DNA of 38,918 bases from Gemmatimonadota bacterium (GTDB taxonomy: Bacteria > Gemmatimonadota > Gemmatimonadetes > Gemmatimonadales > Gemmatimonadaceae), in contig QHUA01000006.1 of the NCBI GenBank assembly GCA_003221805.1, positions 1 through 38,918 of the forward strand. Direction: 5' to 3'. The notes beneath the pieces were generated by a model. That model had not been told where the DNA came from and ran no database searches. It saw only the letters and a program-made list of their open reading frames with translations. Shown here in pieces: positions 29,197 to 36,943 of the stretch (position 1 is its first letter; each line of letters starts with the position of its first letter). The position numbers and the translations under genes are program-made.

Positions 29197-29418
29197 TCAG
29201 AAAATTCGGCGTAGAACGTATGACAGCACGCTGAAGACGATCGATATCAGCAGCATCGAGACGATCGGCACGTACACCCGCACGTTCTGCTTCTCGACGC
29301 GCACATCCCCCGGCAGGTGGCCGAACCAGCCGAGCCACCCGCGTATCGTCACCAAACCGACGACGATTATGATCAGGCCAATCAGGATGATCAGCTGGCC
29401 GAGCGGTTTGTTGTCCAC
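29197..29418 (-). CDS. DUF2905-family small membrane protein
   Basis: 'GQLIILIGLIIIVVGLV...GWFGHLPGDVRVEKQNVRVYVPIVSMLLISIVFSVLSYVL'. Confidence 0.82.
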   Translation of the reverse strand: MDNKPLGQLIILIGLIIIVVGLVTIRGWLGWFGHLPGDVRVEKQNVRVYVPIVSMLLISIVFSVLSYVLRRIF

Positions 29419-29441
29419 GACTAAATACTTATCTCTTGCAT

Positions 29442-29466
29442 CGGGAGGCCGCTACTACTCCTCCCG
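29442..29466. repeat. Inverted repeat CGGGAGG-N11-CCTCCCG between two minus-strand genes
   Basis: Perfect 7-bp arms, no T tract; just upstream of the DUF2905 gene. Confidence 0.4.
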
Positions 29467-29477
29467 TTAGACACCTC

Positions 29478-29912
29478 CTAACCGGGTGGCAATTGAGCGA
29501 CGGTTTCGCCCCGCCCCGCATCAAGCTGCTTGCGGGTGAGCAGGAGTCGCCACAGGAAGAGCAAGTAGAGAATGAGCGCGACGGGTATTGTCAGCTGGCC
29601 GTCGATGAATTCGAAGATCCACCGCATCACGTCGAACAGCGTCGAGTAGATGGTGAGCCAGAAGGCGGCTTCGAGGAACGAGCGCGGCCGCATGATGATC
29701 GCGATGCAAACAAGCGCCAGCGCCAGTCCGACGATTTGCTCGATCCACCAGAGGCGCGTCTGAGCGCGCAACGCGTCGCGAAGGGGAGTGCGACCAAGCG
29801 CGTTGATCCAACCGCCGATCGTGAGGAGCGTGATCAGCGCGGCGAGAACGCTTCTGAAATTATCGCGTGGCAGTAGGCGGGGACGCAGCGGCGCAGAAGT
29901 CGGGGCTGTCAT
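29478..29912 (-). CDS. Hypothetical membrane protein
   Basis: 144 aa with several hydrophobic helices ('RLWWIEQIVGLALALVCIAIIM'). Confidence 0.55.
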   Translation of the reverse strand: MTAPTSAPLRPRLLPRDNFRSVLAALITLLTIGGWINALGRTPLRDALRAQTRLWWIEQIVGLALALVCIAIIMRPRSFLEAAFWLTIYSTLFDVMRWIFEFIDGQLTIPVALILYLLFLWRLLLTRKQLDAGRGETVAQLPPG

Positions 29913-29983
29913 AGCTGATCAATGGTTTGGTTCCACGCCATTCACTCAAGTTCTGTGCGCGGGGCGATTACAGACGCCTGCCG

Positions 29984-30223
29984 TTAGCCGTTCCATGGGG
30001 TGCGTCGCGGAATCCAGCGGGGCACGTTGGCTTTATAGCGACGGTAGTCCTCGCCGAATCGCGTTTCCAAATCCGGCTCTTCGAAGATCAGAAAGAAAAC
30101 GACCGCCCAATGACTATCGGACAGCGCCCACCCACGCGTCAACCACCGTGGAATGACAACCACCACCATGAACGGGAGCAGCAGAATCGCCAGTAAGTGC
30201 CGCCAGATCGTGAAGGGATTCAT
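29984..30223 (-). pseudogene. Isoprenylcysteine carboxylmethyltransferase-like protein, catalytic core missing
   Basis: N-terminal 'MNPFTIWRHLLAILLLPFMVVVVIPRWL' joined to C-terminal 'FEEPDLETRFGEDYRRYKANVPRWIPRRTPW'; the SAM-binding middle expected for this family is absent (79 aa versus about 200). Confidence 0.6.
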
Positions 30224-30277
30224 GGTGCGCTTCGAAGTGCCATCATGGCGTCTGCGTGTGTCTAATTTCTATATCAC

Positions 30278-31186
30278 TTGAAGGAGACTGCGATGCGCTT
30301 CGCTCCGATTATCGGATTCGTTGCTGTTGGTGCTACGTTCGCGCCCGCGAGCGCTTCGCGCAATTCGGCGGTTGATGAGCCGCTGGTCGTTTCGACTGCC
30401 TGGCTTGCCTCGCATCTCAACGATCCATCCGTCGTCGTCCTCCAGGTCGAGCACGACCAGTCTTATCGGGACGGCCACATTCCTGGCGCGCGTCCACTCC
30501 CCTACATGGACATCGTGACATCGCGGGATGGGCTCGGCTCCGAGCTTCCGTCGACCGAGCAGATTCGCGACGTATTCGAGAAAGCCGGCGTCTCTGACAA
30601 CAGCATAGTGGTGGTTTATGCGAGCGAAGGACCGATGGCTTCGCGCGCTCTATTCACACTCGATTACATCGGACACAAACGGTTTGCCATGCTCGATGGC
30701 GGTCTCCAGCAATGGCGCGCTGAGGGAAGACCGGTCAGCCGCGCGACACCAGCGTTCGCGCAAGGACATCTGACCGTTCAGCCGCATCCGGAGCGAGTCG
30801 CGACCGCGGACTGGATTACGGCGCATCTCGGCAAGCGGGGAGTCTCGCTAATCGACACCCGCACCGACGGCGAGTACCTCGGCTCCGGTGAGCGTCACGG
30901 TATGCCGAGCGCGGGGCACATACCGGGCGCGCACCAGCTGCAGTGGGAGGAGCTATTTCGCGGTGGTGACTCGCCGCTCCTGAAGGATCGCGCCGAGCTG
31001 CAGCGTCTCTACGCCGCGCGAGTCAATCCGGGCGATACGGTCGCGACGTACTGCTGGGTCGGGTATCGTGCCAGCATGACCTACTTCATCGCGCGCTATC
31101 TCGGGTATCCCGTGAAACTATACGACGGTTCGTACCAGGATTGGCAGCAGCGAAAACTGCCGGTTCGGGCCGGTGCGTCCCCCTAA
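30278..31186 (+). CDS. Thiosulfate/3-mercaptopyruvate-type sulfurtransferase (two rhodanese domains)
   Basis: 'VVSTAWLASHLNDPSVVVLQVE...YRDGHIPGARPLPYMDI', second domain 'SLIDTRTDGEYLGSG...GHIPGAHQLQWEELF', loop 'ATYCWVGYRASMTYF' with a rhodanese Cys. Confidence 0.9.
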   Translation: MKETAMRFAPIIGFVAVGATFAPASASRNSAVDEPLVVSTAWLASHLNDPSVVVLQVEHDQSYRDGHIPGARPLPYMDIVTSRDGLGSELPSTEQIRDVFEKAGVSDNSIVVVYASEGPMASRALFTLDYIGHKRFAMLDGGLQQWRAEGRPVSRATPAFAQGHLTVQPHPERVATADWITAHLGKRGVSLIDTRTDGEYLGSGERHGMPSAGHIPGAHQLQWEELFRGGDSPLLKDRAELQRLYAARVNPGDTVATYCWVGYRASMTYFIARYLGYPVKLYDGSYQDWQQRKLPVRAGASP

Positions 31187-31208
31187 TAGTTGTGAGCGCG
31201 AAGCGGGG

Positions 31209-31640
31209 CTAAGGCTTCAGTGGTGTAGGGCGGCGGTCGCGCCCGAACGGATCGCCGGTGAGAGCTTCGGTGTGCAGCGCGCAGACCCAATTGCCATCGC
31301 GACGCACCCACGTAGAAGAATCAGAGGCGTCGATGGTGACGGGCTTCCCTTCAACGGTCAGGACTTCCTTCACCCTGTAAGCGAGGATCGCGACGTCCTC
31401 GCTCAGCACCCGCACGTGCACGTCGCTCAAATCGAATTGGTGTAACGTCCAGCCGCCGGCCTGGAGCATTCCCGCGAACTGCTTCTGGCTGATGCGAGCG
31501 ACGCCCTGCGCGCCCGTGACGATGCACGGATCGTCCGTCAGACGCATTGCTGCCTGCACGTCTCTGTCCTTGATCGCCTGCCAATACTGCTTCTCCAGAT
31601 CCAGCAGCTGCGCTTCGATTGGCCCTTCAGCCATTCGCAT
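31209..31640 (-). CDS. NTF2-like/DUF4440-type protein
   Basis: 143 aa 'LLDLEKQYWQAIKDRDVQAAMRLTDDPCIVTGAQGVARISQKQFAGML...VRRDGNWVCALHTEAL'. Confidence 0.75.
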   Translation of the reverse strand: MRMAEGPIEAQLLDLEKQYWQAIKDRDVQAAMRLTDDPCIVTGAQGVARISQKQFAGMLQAGGWTLHQFDLSDVHVRVLSEDVAILAYRVKEVLTVEGKPVTIDASDSSTWVRRDGNWVCALHTEALTGDPFGRDRRPTPLKP

Positions 31641-31698
31641 CCCCGTCGGCGTTGAGAAATAGATTGGCGCAGAAGCTCGTCGCCATCAAGCGCCAGTT

Positions 31699-32094
31699 TC
31701 AGAGCAGTAACAGTCCGCGCTTCACTCCAGTCGCCACCGCTTCAGCTCGCGTGGCGACGCCGAGCTTGTCGAACAAGAGCTCGAGGTGCGTCTTCACCGT
31801 GTTGGTGGAAATTCCCAGTCGCGCGGCGATTTGCTTGTTGACCAGCCCGTCGGCGAGCAACGCCAGGATCTCGCGCTCACGGTTGGTGAGTACGGTCGCC
31901 TTCGTCCCGTCGGGCGTGTAACCGACGCGGGAAGCAGTCGCGACTCTCGCTATGAGGACCACATCAGCCGACGGAGGAAGTTCGGCGCTCGAAGCTGACG
32001 CGCCGATTACTTCAAACTCCGGATTGGTCCGCAGCGCTGCCGCCAGTGAGACGCGCAGCTTCTCGGAGGCCGCGACGATCGCAATGCGCGTCAT
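31699..32094 (-). CDS. LuxR-type response regulator with very short receiver-like N-terminus
   Basis: 'MTRIAIVAASEKLRVSLAAALRTNPEFEVIGASAS...ADVVLIA', then HTH 'LTNREREILALLADGLVNKQIAARLGISTNTVKTHLELLFDKLGVATRAEAV'. Confidence 0.85.
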   Translation of the reverse strand: MTRIAIVAASEKLRVSLAAALRTNPEFEVIGASASSAELPPSADVVLIARVATASRVGYTPDGTKATVLTNREREILALLADGLVNKQIAARLGISTNTVKTHLELLFDKLGVATRAEAVATGVKRGLLLL

Positions 32095-32109
32095 CGTCGC
32101 GAGCCAGTG

Positions 32110-32706
32110 TTACGCCGCGCGCTGTGAGAGCGCTCGCTCCACGAATCGCTGCACCAGTGACGCGGGTACCGCCACGCCCAGTCCGTTGACCACCATGCTG
32201 TTGATGCCGACGAGTCTTCCTTCGGCGTCGACGAGCGGGCCACCCGAGTTGCCTGGCGCCAGTCGCACATCGGCGACAATCCAACGCGGCGATTTCGATT
32301 TGTCGCGGGTGACGGCGTGCAGGACGCCCATCGCCAGCGCGTCACGAACGCCGAGTGGATGCCCGTGGGCGAAGACCAGCTCGCCGGTTCGAAGCGATTC
32401 GGGATCACGGAGCTCGAGGAGCGGACCCGCGACCGATGGCGCAGCGAGAAGCGCGAGATCATGATGAGGATGGTATGCGAGTGCGTGCGCTTCGCGCCAC
32501 TTGCCGGCGGAGTCCACTTTTAGGTGCGTACCGCGCTTGATGCAATGCGCATTGGTGACAATGAGTCCAGCGCCACCCCAGATGATTCCAGTGCCGCTTC
32601 CCGAATCACCGCTCCGCACTTCGACCACCGCCTGCCGCAGCAGCTCGGCGAGCCCGTTCAGGTTCGATGACGCCGCGCGGGCAGAGCCAAGCATCGAGAT
32701 GTTCAT
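32110..32706 (-). CDS. Trypsin-like serine protease (HtrA-type fold, no PDZ, no evident signal peptide)
   Basis: 'GLIVTNAHCI' (His), 'HHDLALL' (Asp), 'APGNSGGPLVDAEGRLVGIN' (Ser). Confidence 0.9.
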   Translation of the reverse strand: MNISMLGSARAASSNLNGLAELLRQAVVEVRSGDSGSGTGIIWGGAGLIVTNAHCIKRGTHLKVDSAGKWREAHALAYHPHHDLALLAAPSVAGPLLELRDPESLRTGELVFAHGHPLGVRDALAMGVLHAVTRDKSKSPRWIVADVRLAPGNSGGPLVDAEGRLVGINSMVVNGLGVAVPASLVQRFVERALSQRAA

Positions 32707-33626
32707 TCGCTTCCTTCCCGATCGGCTGGCGTGATCGAAGCGGTTTTGACACTGCCACCGCGCAGGAACTTGAGCGTTACCGCCCCATCCTTCGAAACGC
32801 CGGAGAGCGCATCGAGCAAGTCGTCGGGGCCGGAGAGCTCATTGCCGTTCGCCTCGAGCAGGACATCTCCCAGCAGCATTCCAGCCTTCTCGGCGGGTGA
32901 CCCGTCGGCGATTGATACGATCAGCAATCCCGTATCGCCGTTCAGGCTGTGTTGTTTGACTACGGATGCCGACAGCGCCACCGGCTGCACCGCGACTCCG
33001 ATGAACGGGCGCCGCACGTGACCGCGCTCGAGCAGCTCGTCCAGCACCCGGTCGACGGCAGCGGCAGGCAAAGCCAACGGGGTACCGCGGGCGAGCGCAG
33101 AATTATTCAGACCGAGCACGGCGCCGGAAGGATCGACGAGCGGTCCGCCTGAGAATCCGTCGTAGACTGCGAGGTCGAGCCGCAGCACCCGATCGATGCG
33201 CGCGCCTTGCCATGTGCGCCAACCCTCTCCAACCGCGCTGACGATTCCGAAGCTCGCCGACACGTTGGGTCCGGGGCGGCCGACCGCCAGAACTAAGGAT
33301 CCGACGCGCAGGCTCGAAATGTCGGCCCTTGGCGCGACATACGACTTGGTGCCTTCCAGGCGCAACGCGATTAGATCGGTCGCTGAATCGCGTCCGGCGA
33401 CTTTCGCGACCGTGGAATTACCGTCTGGCAGGGTCAGCGGGATTTCGTCATCGCGACGCACGGTATGACTGGCGCTGATCACTACGCCATCGCGCCAAAC
33501 GATTCCGCTGGAAGGAATGCGTCGTCGCGCATGGATGGAGACGATGGATTTGGCCGCCGTCTCTACGGCAGATGCAAGCTGTGACGACAGCTCAGAGAGA
33601 GTGCTGGAGCTTCCCGATCTCGACAT
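32703..33626 (-). CDS. HtrA-like S1C serine protease with PDZ domain, no evident signal peptide
   Basis: 'GVVISASHTV', 'SATDLIALRL', 'DGFSGGPLVDPSGAVLGLN', PDZ 'GLLIVSIADGSPAEKAGMLLGDVLLEANG'. Confidence 0.9.
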   Translation of the reverse strand: MSRSGSSSTLSELSSQLASAVETAAKSIVSIHARRRIPSSGIVWRDGVVISASHTVRRDDEIPLTLPDGNSTVAKVAGRDSATDLIALRLEGTKSYVAPRADISSLRVGSLVLAVGRPGPNVSASFGIVSAVGEGWRTWQGARIDRVLRLDLAVYDGFSGGPLVDPSGAVLGLNNSALARGTPLALPAAAVDRVLDELLERGHVRRPFIGVAVQPVALSASVVKQHSLNGDTGLLIVSIADGSPAEKAGMLLGDVLLEANGNELSGPDDLLDALSGVSKDGAVTLKFLRGGSVKTASITPADREGSE

Positions 33627-33810
33627 GCTAACCTGGTGAATGTGACTGCCTCACAGTCGCAGTCTCGCGCCCGCGTCGGTATCGGATGAACGGGTGAGTC
33701 CTTCGGCCCGCAGCGGCTGCAGCGGCGCAATCCCGAGGTGCGTGTGGACGCCGCCAATTTCCGCGAGCATACTAGGGAAAATCAAAGACGAACCAATTCT
33801 CGGAGACTAT

Positions 33811-34326
33811 ATGAGCATCGCCGACACACTCCTGCCTGAATTCGATCAGGAAATGGCAACGACCCGCAAAGTGATCGAGAGAGTTCCAACGGATCAAGGA
33901 AAGTTCAAGCCGCACCCAAAATCATTTTCCCTCGGCCACCTTACTCAGCTCGTATCGACGATGCCCGGTTGGATCACCAACGCCGTGACGCAGACATCGC
34001 TCAACCTCGGCGACTATCCGGGCTACTCCTACGAGAAGACCGATGACCTGGTGAAGACGTTCGACAAGCACGTGAAGGAAGCACGCAAAGCGATAGCGTC
34101 AGCGAAGGACTCGGACTTCGGCGTTCCATGGTCATTGAGGAGAGGCGACCAGGTCTTCTTCACCGCCCCGCGCGGCGCGATCGTGCGTCAGACGATCAAC
34201 CATCTCGTGCACCACCGTGGCCAGCTGACGGTCTACCTGCGTCTGGTGGACGTTCCGGTGCCGTCGATTTACGGTCCGACGGCTGACGAGCCGATGCCGG
34301 GTTTGTCTCCGGCGAAGAAGAAGTAG
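33811..34326 (+). CDS. DinB-family protein
   Basis: 'FSLGHLTQLVSTMPGWI', 'PRGAIVRQTINHLVHHRGQLTVYLRLVDVPVPSIYGPTADE'. Confidence 0.9.
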   Translation: MSIADTLLPEFDQEMATTRKVIERVPTDQGKFKPHPKSFSLGHLTQLVSTMPGWITNAVTQTSLNLGDYPGYSYEKTDDLVKTFDKHVKEARKAIASAKDSDFGVPWSLRRGDQVFFTAPRGAIVRQTINHLVHHRGQLTVYLRLVDVPVPSIYGPTADEPMPGLSPAKKK

Positions 34327-34803
34327 CTACTTGCGATCGAGCTCGCGCAGAGCGGTCTCGACTTCTTCAACGTGTCCGGGGACGCGCACCTTCGGAAAGA
34401 TTCGAGCGACGCGGCCGTTGGGATCGATGAGAACGGTCGTGCGCTCGATCCCCATGAACTGGCGGCCGTACATCGATTTCTCCTTCCAGACTCCAAACTT
34501 GTCGGCGAGCTTGTGGCCCTCGTCGGCCAGAAGCTTGAACGGAAGCTCGTATTTCTCCTTGAATTTGCGATGCGACTCCACGCTGTCCGGGCTTACGCCG
34601 ATTACTTCCGCATCGGTTTTGCCGAATCGCGGGAACGCGTCGCGAAAGTCGCAGGCTTCCTTGGTGCAGCCCGACGTGTCGTCCTTCGGATAGAAGTACA
34701 GCACTACCGACTTGCCCTTGAAGTCCGAGAGGGAAACAGGGTGGCCACTGTCATCGAGCGTGGTGAAATCCGGAACTTTGTCTCCAACTTTCATACTGGA
34801 CAT
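34327..34803 (-). CDS. bcp: Thioredoxin-dependent thiol peroxidase (BCP-type peroxiredoxin)
   Basis: 'VVLYFYPKDDTSGCTKEACDFRDAFPRF...VIGVSPDSVESHRKFKEKYELPFKLLAD'. Confidence 0.93.
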   Translation of the reverse strand: MSSMKVGDKVPDFTTLDDSGHPVSLSDFKGKSVVLYFYPKDDTSGCTKEACDFRDAFPRFGKTDAEVIGVSPDSVESHRKFKEKYELPFKLLADEGHKLADKFGVWKEKSMYGRQFMGIERTTVLIDPNGRVARIFPKVRVPGHVEEVETALRELDRK

Positions 34804-34812
34804 TCTTGCCTC

Positions 34813-35631
34813 ATGAAAAAATTCCTCCCCTTGTTCGCGCTGACGTTGGCTATATGTCCCGCCCTGTCACAGCAATCGCCGGCGGCGCCGGCGGCGCCGG
34901 CGCGCGCCGAGGTGCTGGTGCTCGGTGTCTACCACATGGCCAACCCGGGGCGCGACATCTTCAACACGCAGGCCGACGACGTGTTGGCACCCAAACGCCA
35001 ACGAGAAATCGCGCAGCTGATCGACGTACTGAAAAAGTTTCATCCCACCAAGATTGCCCTTGAATCGGATGTCTTCGGCCAGCGAGCGGGGCGCGAGTAC
35101 TCCGACTACCTCGCAGGAAAGTATACGCTGTCGCGCAACGAAATCGACCAAATCGGATATCGGCTGGCAAAGGAGCTCGGTCACAAGACCGTGTACCCGG
35201 TGGATGTGGACGGCGAGTTTCCGTTCCAGCGGATCGTCGACTATGCCAAGGCGAGTGGCCAGTCCAAGGAGCTCGACGCAATGATGGGAGAGATCGGCGC
35301 GATGGTAAAGGCGCAGAATGACTATCTGGCCACGCACACCATCCTCGAGACACTGCTCTACATGAACTCAGACGACAAAATCACCGCGGACGTGGGCTTC
35401 TATTTCCGACAGGCGCACTTTGGCGAGCCAGGCGACTGGGCCGGGGCTGATCTGGTTTCAGACTGGTTCCGTCGCAACATGCGCATCTACAGCAACGTGG
35501 TGCGACTCGCCGACTCTCCGACGGAACGGGTGCTGGTGATTTATGGCGCCGGCCACCTCGGATGGTTGCAGCACCAATTCGCCAGCGATCCCAACGTTCG
35601 CTTGCGCAAGCTCGCCGAGTTCGCCAACTAA
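34813..35631 (+). CDS. Secreted DUF5694-family protein (TraB/ChaN-like)
   Basis: Signal peptide, then 'AEVLVLGVYHMANPGRDIFNTQADDVLAPKRQREIAQLIDVLKKFHPTKIALE...RVLVIYGAGHLGWLQHQ'. Confidence 0.82.
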   Translation: MKKFLPLFALTLAICPALSQQSPAAPAAPARAEVLVLGVYHMANPGRDIFNTQADDVLAPKRQREIAQLIDVLKKFHPTKIALESDVFGQRAGREYSDYLAGKYTLSRNEIDQIGYRLAKELGHKTVYPVDVDGEFPFQRIVDYAKASGQSKELDAMMGEIGAMVKAQNDYLATHTILETLLYMNSDDKITADVGFYFRQAHFGEPGDWAGADLVSDWFRRNMRIYSNVVRLADSPTERVLVIYGAGHLGWLQHQFASDPNVRLRKLAEFAN

Positions 35632-35638
35632 CGGATTG

Positions 35639-36040
35639 CTATGGACGTATCACGCGCTCACGGCCGGCGCGGTCGACGATCCTGATGAAACTTCCGGTGT
35701 CATGTGCGAAGACCTGGACCCCACGGTCCGCGCCATCCGTCAGGCCGAGCGCGCCCCCATTGCTGGCCGCGCCGATTTTCACGACTGGGCCGCTCCTCGG
35801 GTCGATCAGTCGGAGAAGCACCGTCTCCGGGTAGCGTTTTGAATCGACTGTGGTTGACGGCAGCACACCAATCGTCGCACGCAACCGGCCCTGGGCATCG
35901 ACGATCTCGAGTGCCCGACCGCGAAGAACCGGTGATGCGTTCTGCTTCGCAAACGCAGGTCGCACTCGATCGAGGGCAAGTCCGCAGAGCAAAAGCAGGT
36001 TGAGGAGAGTCAGAACGACCGGGATTCGTTGATTCATCAT
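35639..36040 (-). CDS. Hypothetical membrane-anchored/secreted protein
   Basis: 133 aa, N-terminal hydrophobic segment, 'LRGRALEIVDAQGRLRATIGVLPS'. Confidence 0.6.
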   Translation of the reverse strand: MMNQRIPVVLTLLNLLLLCGLALDRVRPAFAKQNASPVLRGRALEIVDAQGRLRATIGVLPSTTVDSKRYPETVLLRLIDPRSGPVVKIGAASNGGALGLTDGADRGVQVFAHDTGSFIRIVDRAGRERVIRP

Positions 36041-36238
36041 ATCTCACTCCATCGTGGTTTCATTGTCTATGGGATGCCGCGAACAGATACGATGGCCAAA
36101 TCACCCTCCCTGAACCCTTCCGCCTCCGGCCTCAGGGCGTACTTTCTTCGGTGCGCGTCGGCTCGACCGAGCCCCGCGAACGACGAGCGCACAACCTGAT
36201 CAGAGGGTGCGAAGAGACATAAAACGCGGGAGGTTCTC

Positions 36239-36859
36239 ATGTTGCGAAGAGAAATAATTCTTGGCGCCATACCGGCGCTCCTCGTCGGCTGCACAGCGGA
36301 CAAGCCAGCACCAACGGGATTCGAAGTACGCGTGCCGTTGTTCGTGAGCAACGCCGGCGGAAACGGGGACGTCAATCTCGGCACCCACATGACTGGCGAT
36401 GAGGAAGTATGTCCGACTTGTACCGTTTCCACGCCGGCAGATTCGAAGGCTCAGGGGGAAGCGATCTTCCGGGTCAGCGCTGACGGCAACACCGTCGAGT
36501 ATAGGCTCATCGCATCGAACATCGACAACGTCTTCATGTCGCACATCCACTGTGGTCCGCCGGGCGCGAACGGGCCAATCCGGATGTGGCTGTATCCGCC
36601 GCCCGCCGGGCCCACTGGCACACCGGGTCCAAGCGGGTCGGGACCGCAGAACGGTGTTCTGGCTTCCGGCTCCTTTTCTCCGGCTGGCGTGATCTGTCCT
36701 GCCAGCGCTGTTGGTACGAACATGCCGCTGCTCGAAGCGATGAGAGCCGGTTTGACCTACGTCAACGTGCACACCAACGACGGAGTAGACGGACCGAACA
36801 CGGGGCCGGGCGATTTCCCCGGTGGAGAGATCCGCGGTCAGCTTGACCACGGCAGGTAG
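36239..36859 (+). CDS. CHRD-domain lipoprotein-like protein
   Basis: Lipobox-like 'LLVGC'; 'LGTHMTGDEEV', 'MSHIHCGPPGANGPIRMWLY', 'YVNVHTND...FPGGEIRGQL'. Confidence 0.88.
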   Translation: MLRREIILGAIPALLVGCTADKPAPTGFEVRVPLFVSNAGGNGDVNLGTHMTGDEEVCPTCTVSTPADSKAQGEAIFRVSADGNTVEYRLIASNIDNVFMSHIHCGPPGANGPIRMWLYPPPAGPTGTPGPSGSGPQNGVLASGSFSPAGVICPASAVGTNMPLLEAMRAGLTYVNVHTNDGVDGPNTGPGDFPGGEIRGQLDHGR

Positions 36860-36924
36860 TTGTTGATGCGATGGACAGCGCTCGGTTCAGCGGCGGCGCT
36901 CAACGCCGTCCGCTGTAACCGGGA

Positions 36925-36943
36925 CCGTCTCAGACGGGTTTTT
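36925..36943 (+). terminator. Hairpin CCGTC-tca-GACGG followed by GTTTTT
   Basis: 5-bp stem with T run, downstream of the CHRD gene, overlapping the stop of the convergent gene. Confidence 0.5.

Noticed and set aside
34372-34812. N-terminal extension of the DUF5694 ORF across the bcp gene
   Set aside because: The real start is the ATG at 34813 with a signal peptide; the extension is antisense to bcp.
34878-34903. GGCGGCGCC repeat as a regulatory microsatellite
   Set aside because: Short and within the coding frame; simply encodes a Pro/Ala linker after the signal peptide.
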